64,000 bases of DNA from Amycolatopsis sp. FBCC-B4732. GTDB lineage: Bacteria; Actinomycetota; Actinomycetes; Mycobacteriales; Pseudonocardiaceae. Shown one piece after another: positions 35,213 to 44,240 of this stretch (its first letter is position 1; each line of letters starts with the position of its first letter). The notes under the pieces were generated by a model, which was not told where the DNA came from, did not search any database, and saw only the letters and a program-made list of their open reading frames with translations. The stretch lies in contig NZ_CP095376.1 of assembly GCF_023008405.1 (NCBI RefSeq), forward strand, positions 4,922,001 through 4,986,000, in the 5' to 3' direction. The position numbers were made by a program, and so were the translations under genes.

Positions 35213-36106
35213 TCAGGCTGACCGTCCGGGCGGCTCCGGTGCGGTCATCACCCAGCGCACCGCCTTCACCAGGCCCGTCCCGGCGGCGCGCACGACGGTG
35301 GCCTCGGCCACCGGCAGGTGGGGCAGCCGCAGCTCCGGGCGCGCCCAGCCCGGCAGCATCGCCACCGCCGACGCCGCCAACGCCGCGTACGGGAGCTTCG
35401 CCGGCCACGGGATCGGCGGGGTGACCAGCAAGAAACGTGCGGCCAGCCGGGCGTCGCGGGTGCCGTGCAGCTCCAGGCGGTACTGCGCCAGCTGTTCGTC
35501 GAGCGCCGCCACGGTCAGCGGTGGATCCGGTACGCCGAGCTTGCCGGCGATGACGGCCGTCTCGGCGACGTAGCGATCTTGGCCCGCCTGGTCGAGCGGG
35601 TGTGCGCCGTAGCGCTGGTGGGCGCGCAGGAAGCTGTCGACCTCGGCGATGTGCACCCATGTGAGCAGGTGCGGGTCGTCCGCGCGGTAGGGCCGCCCGT
35701 CGGCGGCGGTTCCGCGGACCCGCCGGTGCACAGCCCGCACGACCGCGACCGCGCGGGCGGCGTCGTCGGCCGTGCCGAACGTCGTCGTGGCGAGGAAAGT
35801 GCTGGTTCGCTGCAGCCTGCCCCACGGGTCGCCGCGGTAGCCGGAGTGCGCGGCCACCGCCGCCATCGCCAGCGGGTGCAGCGACTGCAGCAGCAGCGCG
35901 CGCAGACCACCGACGAACATCGCGGTGTCGCCGTGCACCCGGCGGATCGCGCTGTCCGGGCCGAACCACCGCGGGCCGGGTGACTCGTGGATGCGAGTCC
36001 GGTTGCGGGGACCGTCCGGGCCCGCGATCCGGGCGAAGAGGGCGTCACGGGTCCGTTCCCGGAGTACGGCGACGACGGGCGGCGTTGCGGCCAAGGCTAC
36101 CTCCAC
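35213..36106 (-). CDS. MpaB/DUF2236-family oxygenase
   Basis: A 297-residue protein of the DUF2236 (MpaB, latex-clearing-related) family. Diagnostic segments are SAIRRVHGDTAMFVGGLRAL, LLQSLHPLAMAAVA, HSGYRGDPWGRLQRT and the histidine-containing TWVHIAEVDSFLRA. Members are haem-type or putative oxygenases. I placed the start at the GTG at 36106, just before the family's N-terminus; the frame is open further upstream. The 154 bp between it and the phosphatase gene contain only an apparent coding remnant. The gap to the next gene shows nothing clear. Confidence 0.8.
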   Translation of the reverse strand: MEVALAATPPVVAVLRERTRDALFARIAGPDGPRNRTRIHESPGPRWFGPDSAIRRVHGDTAMFVGGLRALLLQSLHPLAMAAVAAHSGYRGDPWGRLQRTSTFLATTTFGTADDAARAVAVVRAVHRRVRGTAADGRPYRADDPHLLTWVHIAEVDSFLRAHQRYGAHPLDQAGQDRYVAETAVIAGKLGVPDPPLTVAALDEQLAQYRLELHGTRDARLAARFLLVTPPIPWPAKLPYAALAASAVAMLPGWARPELRLPHLPVAEATVVRAAGTGLVKAVRWVMTAPEPPGRSA

Positions 36107-36287
36107 TCCGCGAGCACGTTCGATGCAACTGCGATGCAAACTGGCGGCTTTTCCGAGCCGGTTCGCACGGCTCGACTGCCCGCACTCTCCGCATTCTACC
36201 TGCGAATTCGGCTCCGCAACTCGGCGCTGACCGAGCCGGCCACGCACGGACGTCGTCGGCCTGCGCGGCAGCGACAGCGTCACGGAC

Positions 36288-37658
36288 CTAGATTCGCATC
36301 GTCTCTGCATCGATGATCGGAGAGCGTTGCATGGCTGTCAGCACTTCGCGCGCGGCCCGTCCCGGCCCTCGGCCGGCGACGAGCCGGTGCCCGGCGCCGG
36401 ACGCCTCGTGAGCCGTCGCCAGCACCTCCGCGGCGGCCCGGGTCACCGTGTCCGGGGTCAGGCGGTGGGGATCGAGCACCCGGCCGGCCGGGATGCGTTC
36501 GAGGTCGTGGGCGACCGCGAACTGGTCGCTGGAGAACGGCAGTGCGAGCGCGGGGACCCCGGCGGCCAGGCACTCGGTGAACGAGTTGTTGCCGCCGTGG
36601 TGCACGACGGCGGCGACCTGCGGCAGCAGCGCGCGCTGGGGCACCTGGTCGGCGACGTCGACGAAGGACTCGCCGTCGAACTCCGCGCGCAGACCGGGCG
36701 CGCGGTCACCCGCGGCGACCAGGACCGACACGCCGGGCAGGGCGAGCAGGCCCCGGACGACCGTGCTCAGCACGTCGTCCCGCGCGGACAAGAAGGTGCC
36801 GAACGACACGAGGACCAGCTTCCGCCGGCCGCCGTCGGTCAGCCTGGTGACCCGCTCGGCCCAAGCGCCCGGCAGCCGCGCCCGCCCGACGTCGCTGCAG
36901 TGCCCGGCGAAGATCCGCGCCGGCCCCGCCGGGAGGTCCGGCAGCCACGGCAGCTCCGGGTAGTTGAACAGCACCGCCTCCGGCGACGTCAGCCCGAACG
37001 CCCTCGCCGGGGCCGGCCGCCCCGGAGCGTGTTCCGCGAGGAACCGGGCGAACAACCCGGTGAACGTGCGGTCGTTGGCGCCGGCCTCGGCCACCAGCCG
37101 GTCCAGTTCCTCGCGCGGCGGCCGGATCGCGCGTGGCCAGTACGGCGGCAGCCCGAAGAACCGGTGCGCGCCTTCGAAGACGTAGCTGGGGTGGCCCGGG
37201 CAGAACGCGGCCCAGCGCCGGCCGAGCGCGTACACCGCCAGGGTGACCGCGTAGGCGAGCTGGTCGATCAGGTACCAGCCGGGACGCAGCCGCTCGTCGA
37301 GCGACCGGACCGAGGCGAGCACGCTCGCGGGGTCGGGCAGCATGTCCGCCCGCCGGTGCCGGGCCTGCGCGAGCAGCGCGGGGACCGCACCGGCGCGGGT
37401 GGCGTCGAGGAACTCGGCCAGCCGCCGCGCACCGGCGGCCTCCTGGCGGGTGCGTTCGGCGATGCCGGTGTTCGCGTTGTCGCCGAAGGAAAGCGCCGCG
37501 AACGGCAGCCCGTGCTCGGCCGCCAGCTCCGCGAACGCCGGCGCGCAGGCGAACGTCACCTCCGCGCCCTCCGCCGCGAGCGCCGCGGCGACCGTCGCGA
37601 GTGGACGTGCGTGCGAAGCGAACGGCGGGCTCACCACCACGACCCGCGCTGCGGCCAT
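36288..37658 (-). CDS. UDP-glycosyltransferase-like (GT1/MGT) enzyme
   Basis: The 456-residue product is a GT1-fold glycosyltransferase. The N-terminal acceptor domain begins VVVSPPFASHARPLATVAAAL, and the donor-binding domain shows LVLVSFGTFLS and the PSPG-like segment QRALLPQVAAVVHHGGNNSF followed by GVPALALPFSSDQF. The His-Gly-Gly turn binds the sugar nucleotide. Such enzymes glycosylate small molecules or lipids. It is divergent from the GT4 gene 63 bp away, and neither is obviously linked to the first cluster. Confidence 0.85.
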   Translation of the reverse strand: MAAARVVVVSPPFASHARPLATVAAALAAEGAEVTFACAPAFAELAAEHGLPFAALSFGDNANTGIAERTRQEAAGARRLAEFLDATRAGAVPALLAQARHRRADMLPDPASVLASVRSLDERLRPGWYLIDQLAYAVTLAVYALGRRWAAFCPGHPSYVFEGAHRFFGLPPYWPRAIRPPREELDRLVAEAGANDRTFTGLFARFLAEHAPGRPAPARAFGLTSPEAVLFNYPELPWLPDLPAGPARIFAGHCSDVGRARLPGAWAERVTRLTDGGRRKLVLVSFGTFLSARDDVLSTVVRGLLALPGVSVLVAAGDRAPGLRAEFDGESFVDVADQVPQRALLPQVAAVVHHGGNNSFTECLAAGVPALALPFSSDQFAVAHDLERIPAGRVLDPHRLTPDTVTRAAAEVLATAHEASGAGHRLVAGRGPGRAAREVLTAMQRSPIIDAETMRI

Positions 37659-37720
37659 CCCGAAACCCTCCCTCTCCCCCGTCCCCGCCGACCCTACGGC
37701 CCGACCGCTGGAGCAGCGCA

Positions 37721-39802
37721 GTGACCGTGCAGACCAGGACCCCCACCCGCGTGGACGCGCTCACCGCGCTCCGGGCGCTGACACCCGACGCTGGCCCGTC
37801 CCGGATCGAAGCGGTCCGGCGGGCGTTCCACCCGGGCTTCGCCGGTCCCGCGCTCGTGGAATACGCCGGTGCGCGACCGGACGACCGCGATCCCGGCGAG
37901 GCGGTCGCCGCCCTGCGCGCCCTCGGCCGCGGAGACGGACCGCCCCGCGCCGCCGCGGTGCTGCAGGCGGTGCCGGAGACCGGTGACGCGCAGCTCGACG
38001 CCACGGCCGGCTCGGTCGTCCTCGACCTCTTCGCCGACGCGGTCACGGCACACGGCCGGGCGGCGGCGGCCACGGCGATCCGCACCGCCTTCGCCGACGC
38101 GTCACCGCGACGCCGTGCGCTCGTGCTGGATTTGGCCGAGCGACACGGTTTCCGCTGCTTCCCGGTGGCCGAAGTGCTCGACGCCGGCCCCCGCGACCGT
38201 GGCGGCCGGCACGCCGCGTGGCGCTACCTCTCCCAGTGCGACGCCACCCCCGAGGCGACCGAAGCGCTGAGCGCAGCGCACGCCGGGGCCGAGGACGACT
38301 ACGAGCGCCTGCTGTCCGCGGTGTGCCTGGCCCGCCAGTCCGGGCACGGCCACCGGAGTCCGTTGTGGACGGTGCCGCCGCCGGACCGCGGCGGGCTGAC
38401 CATCGTGCAGTCGATGCTGCTCGGCTCCTTCGACCAGCCGGGAGCCGGGGCCAGCGGCGGGCTGACCGTGCTGCTGCGGCACCTCGGGAGCGCGTTGCCG
38501 CGGCACCCCGGCATCGCGCGCGTGGTGACGCTGACCCTGGCCGGCCACGACCAGCTGCGCGGCCGGGAGAGCCTGGCCGACGCCGGCACCGGCGGGCACG
38601 TCGTGCTCCGGCTGCCCGTCGACGCGCCCGGCGCACCGGCCCAGGCGGAGCTCGCCCGGCACCGGCCGTCGATCGGGTTCCTGGCCCGGCACCTGCTCTG
38701 GCTCGCCGGCTGCACGCCGGACGTCGTCCACGTGCGCTATTCCGACGACGGATCCGCCGCGGTCGCGGACGCGGCCCGGGCGATGGGCTCGCGGACCGTG
38801 TTCACCCTCACCGCCGACCCGCACCGCACGCTCGCCGAGCGGCATCGGCCCGGCCCGGGTGCCGACCGGGCTTCCGCGCGGTTCGACCTGCACCGGGTGT
38901 GGGCCGCCGACCGGCTGGTGGCCGCCGCCGACACCGTGCTGGGCCTGCCCGGCCGCCCGGACGGCGAACTCACCGCCTACTTCCCCCGGCTGCGGGATCA
39001 CCCGGAACCGGAGTCACTGGCCGAAGGCATCCCCGTGCTCTCCCCGACGGCCGCCGCCGAGGCACGCCAGCAGCAGCTGATCGCGTCCCTGTTCGCCGCC
39101 GGCTCCGGGCTCCCCCGGCTCGCGCCCGAAGCCCGGGGCGTGCCGGTCGTGCTGTCCGTCGGCCGGCTGCACCCGGTCAAGCAGCAGGACCTGCTCGTCG
39201 AAGCCTGGCTGGCCCGCGGCTTGTACCGGGAGAGCGCGCTCGTGCTCGTCGGCGGCGACCCGGCCGACCCGACCGGCGACGAAGCCCGGATCCTGGACCG
39301 CATCCGGCAGCTGGCGGACGACCACCCGGACGCCGCGGGCCGCCTGGCGGTGCTGGCGGCGTTGAGCAACGAGGACGTGCGGCTGCTCGAGCACGGGCTC
39401 ACCCGCCTGCTGCCCGCTTCGACACCGCACCTCTACGCCTGCCCCAGCCGCAAGGAGGAGTTCGGCATCGCCGTGCTCGAAGCGATGGACGCGGGGCTGC
39501 TCGTCCTCGGCCCCCGTCGCGGCGGTCTCGGCCACTACATCGACCACGGCCGCAACGGCCTGCTCGCCGACACGGCGGACCTCGGGACGTTCGGCGACGC
39601 CCTCACGGCCTTCGTCCGCGGCGCGGCCGGCGACCCGGCACGAGCACGGGCGGCCGCGGCCGCCGGCCGGGAGACCGTCGCACGGCGCTTCGGCATCCAC
39701 GAGGTCGCCGGCCGGTTCGCCGCCGCTTACCAGCGCACCGCCGCCACTTCCGGACGTGCGGACCGGTGCCCGCCGGCACCGGACAGCGGCCTGGTGCGGT
39801 GA
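37721..39802 (+). CDS. GT4-family glycosyltransferase with a long N-terminal extension
   Basis: A 693-residue protein. The last 430 residues are a GT-B glycosyltransferase: SVGRLHPVKQQDLLVEAW starts the donor half, and CPSRKEEFGIAVLEAMDAGL contains the family's E-x7-E motif. TVLLRHLGSALPRH lies in the acceptor half. The first 250 residues are helical, rich in Ala and Arg, and resemble repeats of a TPR- or HEAT-like region, longer than in ordinary GT4 enzymes. The start is the GTG at 37721 with GGAG about 11 bases upstream. Confidence 0.75.
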   Translation: MTVQTRTPTRVDALTALRALTPDAGPSRIEAVRRAFHPGFAGPALVEYAGARPDDRDPGEAVAALRALGRGDGPPRAAAVLQAVPETGDAQLDATAGSVVLDLFADAVTAHGRAAAATAIRTAFADASPRRRALVLDLAERHGFRCFPVAEVLDAGPRDRGGRHAAWRYLSQCDATPEATEALSAAHAGAEDDYERLLSAVCLARQSGHGHRSPLWTVPPPDRGGLTIVQSMLLGSFDQPGAGASGGLTVLLRHLGSALPRHPGIARVVTLTLAGHDQLRGRESLADAGTGGHVVLRLPVDAPGAPAQAELARHRPSIGFLARHLLWLAGCTPDVVHVRYSDDGSAAVADAARAMGSRTVFTLTADPHRTLAERHRPGPGADRASARFDLHRVWAADRLVAAADTVLGLPGRPDGELTAYFPRLRDHPEPESLAEGIPVLSPTAAAEARQQQLIASLFAAGSGLPRLAPEARGVPVVLSVGRLHPVKQQDLLVEAWLARGLYRESALVLVGGDPADPTGDEARILDRIRQLADDHPDAAGRLAVLAALSNEDVRLLEHGLTRLLPASTPHLYACPSRKEEFGIAVLEAMDAGLLVLGPRRGGLGHYIDHGRNGLLADTADLGTFGDALTAFVRGAAGDPARARAAAAAGRETVARRFGIHEVAGRFAAAYQRTAATSGRADRCPPAPDSGLVR

Positions 39803-39822
39803 ACGCGTGGACCCCGCCCCCG

Positions 39823-40284
39823 CTAGCGGGCGGTACGAGAGGCGGCCGCGGCACACCGGACGGCGCCGGCCCCGTCGCAGGTCACCTCGGCCCACACCGT
39901 CTTGCCGCCGGCCGCGCGGTTCTCCGAGACGCCCCAGCCCGCGGCGAGCTTGTCCACGAGCACCATGCCGCGACCTCGCCGCCCGTGCGGCGAAGCCACC
40001 CTGAGAACGGGGTGGTCGAGGCTGTTGTCGTCGACCTCGATCCGCACCCGGCAGGGGCCGGGGGCGTAGTCCATCCGGACCTCCAGCGGACCGCGGCCGT
40101 GGTCGTAGGCGTTCGTCACCAGCTCCGTGACCACCAGCAGCACGTCGCCGAGGTGCGTGTCGTCGACCAGGACCAGCGTGCGGGAAGCCCACCGGCGGAC
40201 TTCGACCAGCACCGGTGCCGACGTACCGCGCAGGTTCCACGACCACGGTCGTGAAGCGGCCGGACCGGCTGCCCGCTCGGCCAT
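39823..40284 (-). CDS. Anti-sigma-type serine kinase/ATPase (RsbW-like)
   Basis: The product of about 153 residues has the HATPase fold of regulatory anti-sigma kinases: the N-box LVVTELVTNAYDHGRG and the G1/G2 boxes IEVDDNS and GRRGRGMVLVDKLAAGWGV. Such stand-alone ATPases in actinomycetes act in partner-switching with anti-anti-sigma factors. The start at 40284 (ATG) or 40296 (GTG) is undecided. It lies at the left edge of a run of small stress-related genes. Confidence 0.8.
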   Translation of the reverse strand: MAERAAGPAASRPWSWNLRGTSAPVLVEVRRWASRTLVLVDDTHLGDVLLVVTELVTNAYDHGRGPLEVRMDYAPGPCRVRIEVDDNSLDHPVLRVASPHGRRGRGMVLVDKLAAGWGVSENRAAGGKTVWAEVTCDGAGAVRCAAAASRTAR

Positions 40285-40404
40285 GGCCGACACCACCTTT
40301 TCGCTCTTGTCCTCGCAGCTGAAGACGACCGCTGCCGGGTTCCCCGATCGAGGCGGGTCAACCCCCGCACCGCCCGGACGGCGCAGCGCGCGGTGCGGCG
40401 GCCG

Positions 40405-41016
40405 TCAGCCGGTCCGGTCGCGGCGGCTTCCGGCCGCTTCCCGGCGCAGCTGCTCGGTGCGCTCGCGGATCACGCCCAGCCGGTCGGCCAGGCCCGCGTG
40501 CTCGTGCGGCAGGCGCGCGCGGACCGCTTCCAACGGCGACAGCAGGCTGGTGACGTCGTTGTCGCCGAGCGCCGCACCCAGCCGCTCGGCGCCTTCCCGG
40601 GCCGCCGCGTCCAAGCCGTCGAGCGCGCTGACCTGACCGGCCAGCTGCCGCAGCACCGCCGAATTGCGCCGCGCCCAGTCCGCGACCGCGCGGTCACCCG
40701 CACGCCGGTCGCGCTCGGCGACGACGCGCGCCTCGCCGGTCTTCTCCCCCGTCGAAGACGGCCGCAGCCGCAGGAACCGCCGTTCCGCGGCCTGCCGGCT
40801 CGCCACACCCAGCGCCGGGGCGAGGGCGGCCCAGCTCGTGCCGCCGTCCCGCGCCGCCGCGATCAGCTCCGGCTCCCACGCGCCGAGCTGCTCCCGCAGC
40901 GCCCGCAGTTCGGTCAGCGCGGCCAGCCACCGTTCCGGGGGCAGGCCGGTGCCACGCCGGGCCGCCAGCACGGCTTCGTGCACACCTCGGACGCCCTCAG
41001 CCGGGTCCCTCTCCAT
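40405..41016 (-). CDS. HSP18-associated transcriptional regulator
   Basis: A 203-residue cytoplasmic protein with a helix-turn-helix-like centre (GGTSWAALAPALGVASRQAA ERRFLRL) and helical flanks, matching the proteins annotated as HSP18 transcriptional regulators in actinomycetes. It is divergent from the hsp18 gene with about 105 bp between starts, which supports control of that gene. I chose the ATG at 41016, nine bases after AAGGG; an ATG at 41025 is also in frame. Confidence 0.75.
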   Translation of the reverse strand: MERDPAEGVRGVHEAVLAARRGTGLPPERWLAALTELRALREQLGAWEPELIAAARDGGTSWAALAPALGVASRQAAERRFLRLRPSSTGEKTGEARVVAERDRRAGDRAVADWARRNSAVLRQLAGQVSALDGLDAAAREGAERLGAALGDNDVTSLLSPLEAVRARLPHEHAGLADRLGVIRERTEQLRREAAGSRRDRTG

Positions 41017-41045
41017 AAAAGTCATCCCTTCGACGACGCAGTACT

Positions 41046-41064
41046 TGTCATCCTTTAGACGACA
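41046..41064. promoter_or_regulatory. Imperfect palindrome between hsp18 and its regulator
   Basis: TGTCATC and GACGACA (6 of 7 complementary) flank a 5-base centre in the short divergent region. TTGTCA overlaps its left arm and could be a -35 element. The classic HspR site is not present. It is a candidate binding site for the divergent regulator. Confidence 0.35.
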
Positions 41065-41121
41065 TGTTAGAACAGTGGTGCGTGTTGACACCAGATCAGC
41101 GAAACCCAGGAGGTGGAACCC

Positions 41122-41556
41122 ATGTTGATGCGCACCGACCCGTTCCGTGAGTTCGACCGCTTCGCCCAGCAGGTCTTCAACGGCCCCGGAACCTGGTCCA
41201 AGCCGGCCGCGATGCCGATGGACGCCTACCGCGACGGCGAGGAGTTCGTCGTCTGCTTCGACCTGCCCGGCGTCACCCCCGAGGCCATCGAGCTCGACGT
41301 CGAACGCAACGTCCTGACCGTCAAGGCCGAACGGCGGCCCCTCCCCGGCGGCGACGTCCAGATGCAGGTCTCCGAACGGCCCCTCGGCGTGTTCTCCCGC
41401 CAGCTGTTCCTCGGCGACACCCTCGACACCGACCACATCACCGCCGGCTACGAAGCCGGCGTGCTGACCCTGCGCATCCCGATCGCCGAGAAGGCCAAGC
41501 CGCGGCGCATCGACATCGCCGGCACTTCGGGCGACCGCAAGGAAATCCAGGCCTGA
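41122..41556 (+). CDS. Small heat-shock protein Hsp18/Hsp20 (alpha-crystallin family)
   Basis: The 144-residue product has the alpha-crystallin domain from about residue 35: [36 protein letters not shown] and the C-terminal [18 protein letters not shown] with the I-x-I-type interaction motif. An AGGAGGT site precedes the ATG at 41122. It acts as an ATP-independent holdase chaperone for unfolding proteins. Control by the divergent regulator is likely. Confidence 0.92.
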   Translation: MLMRTDPFREFDRFAQQVFNGPGTWSKPAAMPMDAYRDGEEFVVCFDLPGVTPEAIELDVERNVLTVKAERRPLPGGDVQMQVSERPLGVFSRQLFLGDTLDTDHITAGYEAGVLTLRIPIAEKAKPRRIDIAGTSGDRKEIQA

Positions 41557-41563
41557 CAGGTCC

Positions 41564-41615
41564 CTGCCCCGGGGGCGGGACCGGTAACCCCGAGCCGGTC
41601 CCGCCCCCGGGGCAG
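41564..41615 (+). terminator. Strong terminator hairpin after hsp18
   Basis: Perfect 21-bp arms (41564-41584 and 41595-41615) around a 10-base loop, starting eight bases after the hsp18 stop. It should isolate hsp18 from the following operon. Confidence 0.85.
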
Positions 41616-41640
41616 TCGCACGAGAAAGGCATCCGCACCC

Positions 41641-42075
41641 GTGACCGCATCGCTGCACACCACGACCGGCCACCCCCACCCCGCCCTCGCCGCCCTGCGC
41701 GGCTACCTCGACGAGGTCACCCGCGCGCTCGGGATCGGCCTCGAGTCCTGCACGGTCGACCACGACACCCCGGTCTCCGCCTACATCGCCCTCGACGAGC
41801 GCCTGCCCGGTTACCCCGGCCGCGACGTCGCCCTGCTCTGGGACGAGGCCCACGGCTGGTCCGCCGCGATCGAGACCCACTCCGGGGAAGACCTCATCGT
41901 CATCCGCTACCTCGGCGGCCCGACCGTCACCCCCGCGGCCGCGGCGGTCGCCCGGTTCGTCACGGCCTTGCGCGAGGACGACCACCGCGTCGGACGGCTC
42001 GACCCGCCGGGCCTCCGCGCCGCCGGCGACCTGGCCGAGCTCGAAGCGCTGCTGCGCACCGGGAGGGCCCGATGA
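41641..42075 (+). CDS. DUF6292-type protein
   Basis: A 144-residue protein with a GTG start. Conserved features are LRGYLDEVTRALGI, the central DVALLWDEAHGWSAAIET and the C-terminal TPAAAAVARFVTALR. It is clearly paralogous to the protein at 46745-47188, sharing the WSE/WDE-x-x-GWS-x-A-x-E-T core and AAVARFV. This domain is common in Pseudonocardiaceae and its function is unknown. Its stop overlaps the next ATG by four bases. Confidence 0.75.
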   Translation: MTASLHTTTGHPHPALAALRGYLDEVTRALGIGLESCTVDHDTPVSAYIALDERLPGYPGRDVALLWDEAHGWSAAIETHSGEDLIVIRYLGGPTVTPAAAAVARFVTALREDDHRVGRLDPPGLRAAGDLAELEALLRTGRAR

Positions 42076-42539
42076 CCACCGGCACGCTCCCCCTGCCGAC
42101 CAGCTTCGCGCTCACCATGCGCGGCTACGACCGCGAACAGGTCGACCAGCACCTCGCCGAACTGCACGACGAAATCCGGGTGCTCACCCTGGACCGCGAC
42201 GCCGCCGTCGCCGAAGCCGAAAACCTGGCCCGCCGCCTCGAAACCGTCCGCGCCGAGAACGCCGGGCTCCGCGCCCGGCTCGACCACGCCCTGCGCTCCC
42301 CGGCGGACCCGGCCGTGCTCGGCGACCGCGTCCGGCGGATGCTCGAACTCGCCCGCGCCGAAGCGGGCACCGTCGTCGCGACCGCGCGCCGGCAGGCCGC
42401 GGAGGTGCTGGACCAGGCCGCCGCGGCCGAACGACGCGTCGCCGCCCGGCTGCGGGCCGTCGACGACTACCTGGCCCGCGCCGAGCACGTCCTGGCCGAC
42501 GAACCGGACCGCCCGCGCCCGCACCTCACCGCCGCGTGA
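42072..42539 (+). CDS. DivIVA-like coiled-coil protein
   Basis: The 155-residue product opens with the DivIVA-type motif FALTMRGYDREQVDQHLAEL, then a long coiled coil (residues about 30-80, VAEAENLARRLETVRAENAG) and a second helical stretch rich in Ala, Arg and Glu. Such proteins bind curved membrane at poles and septa or act as scaffolds; this is a short accessory member, not the essential Wag31. It is coupled to the upstream gene by an ATGA overlap. Confidence 0.75.
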   Translation: MTTGTLPLPTSFALTMRGYDREQVDQHLAELHDEIRVLTLDRDAAVAEAENLARRLETVRAENAGLRARLDHALRSPADPAVLGDRVRRMLELARAEAGTVVATARRQAAEVLDQAAAAERRVAARLRAVDDYLARAEHVLADEPDRPRPHLTAA

Positions 42540-42546
42540 AAGCCCG

Positions 42547-42873
42547 ATGACCGACACCGCGTCGGCCGCGGCCGCGGCCGAAACGATCTTCGCCGCGGCA
42601 GCCGAACTCGGCACCACCCGCCAGGAAGCCATCCTCGTCACCCGCGCGGTCCACGCGGTCAAGCGCGGCCGCCCGACCGGCGTCGCACTCACCGACACCG
42701 ACCAGCACCGGCGCCGCCGGCTCGCCCACGTCGTCGGGATGCAGCTGTGGCGCCCGGACCTCGACGCCGACGCCGTACTCGCCGCCGTCACCGCCGCGCC
42801 CCCGCCGGCCCGGCAGCCCCGCTCGCCCGCGAACGAGAGCTCTCCGCCCCGCGAGCTGCTGCCGGCGGGGTGA
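42547..42873 (+). CDS. Small Ala/Arg-rich protein of unknown function
   Basis: A 108-residue protein directly after the DivIVA-like gene. The first 75 residues look folded and helical (AAAELGTTRQEAILVTRAVH, TGVALTDTDQHRRRRLAHVV); the tail is Pro/Ser-rich and ends PPRELLPAG. I recognise no family. The last codons and the stop are the template of the downstream repeat array. Confidence 0.55.
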   Translation: MTDTASAAAAAETIFAAAAELGTTRQEAILVTRAVHAVKRGRPTGVALTDTDQHRRRRLAHVVGMQLWRPDLDADAVLAAVTAAPPPARQPRSPANESSPPRELLPAG

Positions 42874-43360
42874 TCGCGCCGCCGGACCCCGGGCGCGAGA
42901 TCGGACCCGAGCCAGCTGCCGTGCCCGGTGCGCCCACGGTGGAGACACAGCCGGGCCGCGAGGTGCTGCCGGCGAGGTGATCCCGCCGCGGAACCGGCCT
43001 CGAATCAGCCGCCGTACCCGATACGTCCACTGTGGAAGCACAGCCGCCCCGCGAGGTACTGCCGGTAAGGTGATCCCGCCGCCGGAGCCCGGCGCGAGAC
43101 CGAGTCAGCTGCGGTGCCCGACACGTCCACTGTGGAGACACAGCCGCCCCGCAAGGCGCTGCCGACGAGGTGATCCCGCCGCCGGACCCGGGCGCGGAAC
43201 CGGCCCCGAGCCAGCTGCCATGCCCGGTGCGCCCACCGTGGAAGCACAGCCGCCCCGCAAGGTAAACCCGCCGCCGGACCCCGGCGCGAGACCGGCCCCG
43301 AACCAGTTGCGGCACCCCGTGCGTCCACCGTGGAGACACAGCCGCCCCGCGAGGTGCCTC
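42845..43360. repeat. Tandem array derived from the 3' end of the preceding gene
   Basis: Five imperfect units each run from a GCCSCGCGAGSTRCTGCCGGC-like block through a stop codon into GATCCCGCCGCCGGACCC, CAGCTGC and a GTCCACYGTGGAGACACAG block. Stops lie at 42871 (the gene's own), 42978, 43071, 43171 and 43263, giving units of 92-107 bp. The array stops exactly at the 3' end of the convergent gene at 43359. No other gene is visible in it. Confidence 0.85.
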
Positions 43361-43619
43361 AGGCGCCGAGCCGGCTGTAGATCCGGCTGGCCAGCGACGC
43401 GGCCAGCTGGTTCATCGTGGCGTGCGGGTCGAGCTGCGCGAACTGCCCGAGCAGTTCCGCCGCGGCGTAGGCCTCGGCCTCCGACACCAGCGCCACGCAC
43501 CGCTCCCGCCGTCCCCGGATCAGCAGCTGCTTCAGCGCTTCGGCGTACTCGTCCAGGTCACGAACCCCGTCCAGGCGATACCGCTCACCGAACGAATCCC
43601 GGAAGACCTGATCACTCAT
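43359..43619 (-). CDS. Small hypothetical protein
   Basis: An 86-residue acidic-to-neutral helical protein (MSDQVFRDSFGERYRLDGVR; LDEYAEALKQLLIRGRRERC). It starts at the ATG at 43619 and ends against the repeat array. Composition and third-position GC look like a real gene. I recognise no family. Confidence 0.55.
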   Translation of the reverse strand: MSDQVFRDSFGERYRLDGVRDLDEYAEALKQLLIRGRRERCVALVSEAEAYAAAELLGQFAQLDPHATMNQLAASLASRIYSRLGA

Positions 43620-44240
43620 GGTGCTACGCCCTTCCCCCGCGCCGGTCCGAGATGCTCCAGAAAATCTATGCCCGCCGAAGTAGACATTCAACGGCGGGTG
43701 GGTGTAGCGTTCTCCTTGTACGAAGAGAGACAACGTCAAGCGGCGCGGGAGACGACGTAACTACCCGCGAGTGAGGCAAGACGCGAGCGGAGCACCTGCG
43801 CTCGCGAGGATCAGCAGTTGCAGTCAGTGGTAGTTGTCAGTGCAGTTGCAGGACCGGTCAGGTGGCCGGAGCCGATCGGTGAACGGGGCTCCGGGCAGTG
43901 ACCAGCGGCGTGAGCGTGCTGGGACCGATCAGTGGAAGGGTTCCCGGCACGTGGCGTCCGCGGTGGTACCGAGTAAGTGGAAAACACCGGAAAGAAGGGA
44001 ACGGGAGCATCATGGGATCGCCCGCAGCGGGCTGGTAGCGCCGCGCGGGTGCCGTGGTTCCATCGAGTTCGGAGGTGGTGCTCGGTCACGAATGAGCGAT
44101 CCCCGCTGGTTCCGGCGATGCGCCGGACGCGGGTGCAGGAAGCCGGCGGTCGCGCCGGCGGACAATGGTGAAACCCAACCCTTGAGGACCCCGGGTGCCG
44201 TGCACGGCACCCGGGGTCCTTCGTGTGCCGTGGAGGCCGA
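43620..44240. other. Long intergenic stretch without a supported gene
   Basis: About 620 bp with lower coding bias than its surroundings. It contains short direct repeats of GCAGTTGCAG/TCAGTGG near 43813-43860, a possible 50-codon frame at 44092-44244 whose stop overlaps the next GTG (GTGA), and the palindrome at 44186. The short frame has RRCAGRGCRKPAVA, reminiscent of small zinc-binding proteins, but its ribosome site is poorly placed. I see no tRNA or recognised RNA. Confidence 0.5.
44186..44219. terminator. Perfect 34-bp palindrome upstream of the MerR-like gene
   Basis: Fifteen-base arms separated by TGCA form an uninterrupted palindrome, followed by TTCGTGTG. It could terminate an upstream transcript or act as a leader hairpin for the gene starting 22 bp later. 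Confidence 0.65.

Noticed and set aside
41025..41121. HspR (HAIR) site upstream of hsp18
   Set aside because: No CTTGAGT-N7-ACTCAAG-like sequence is present; the only symmetry is the weaker palindrome listed.
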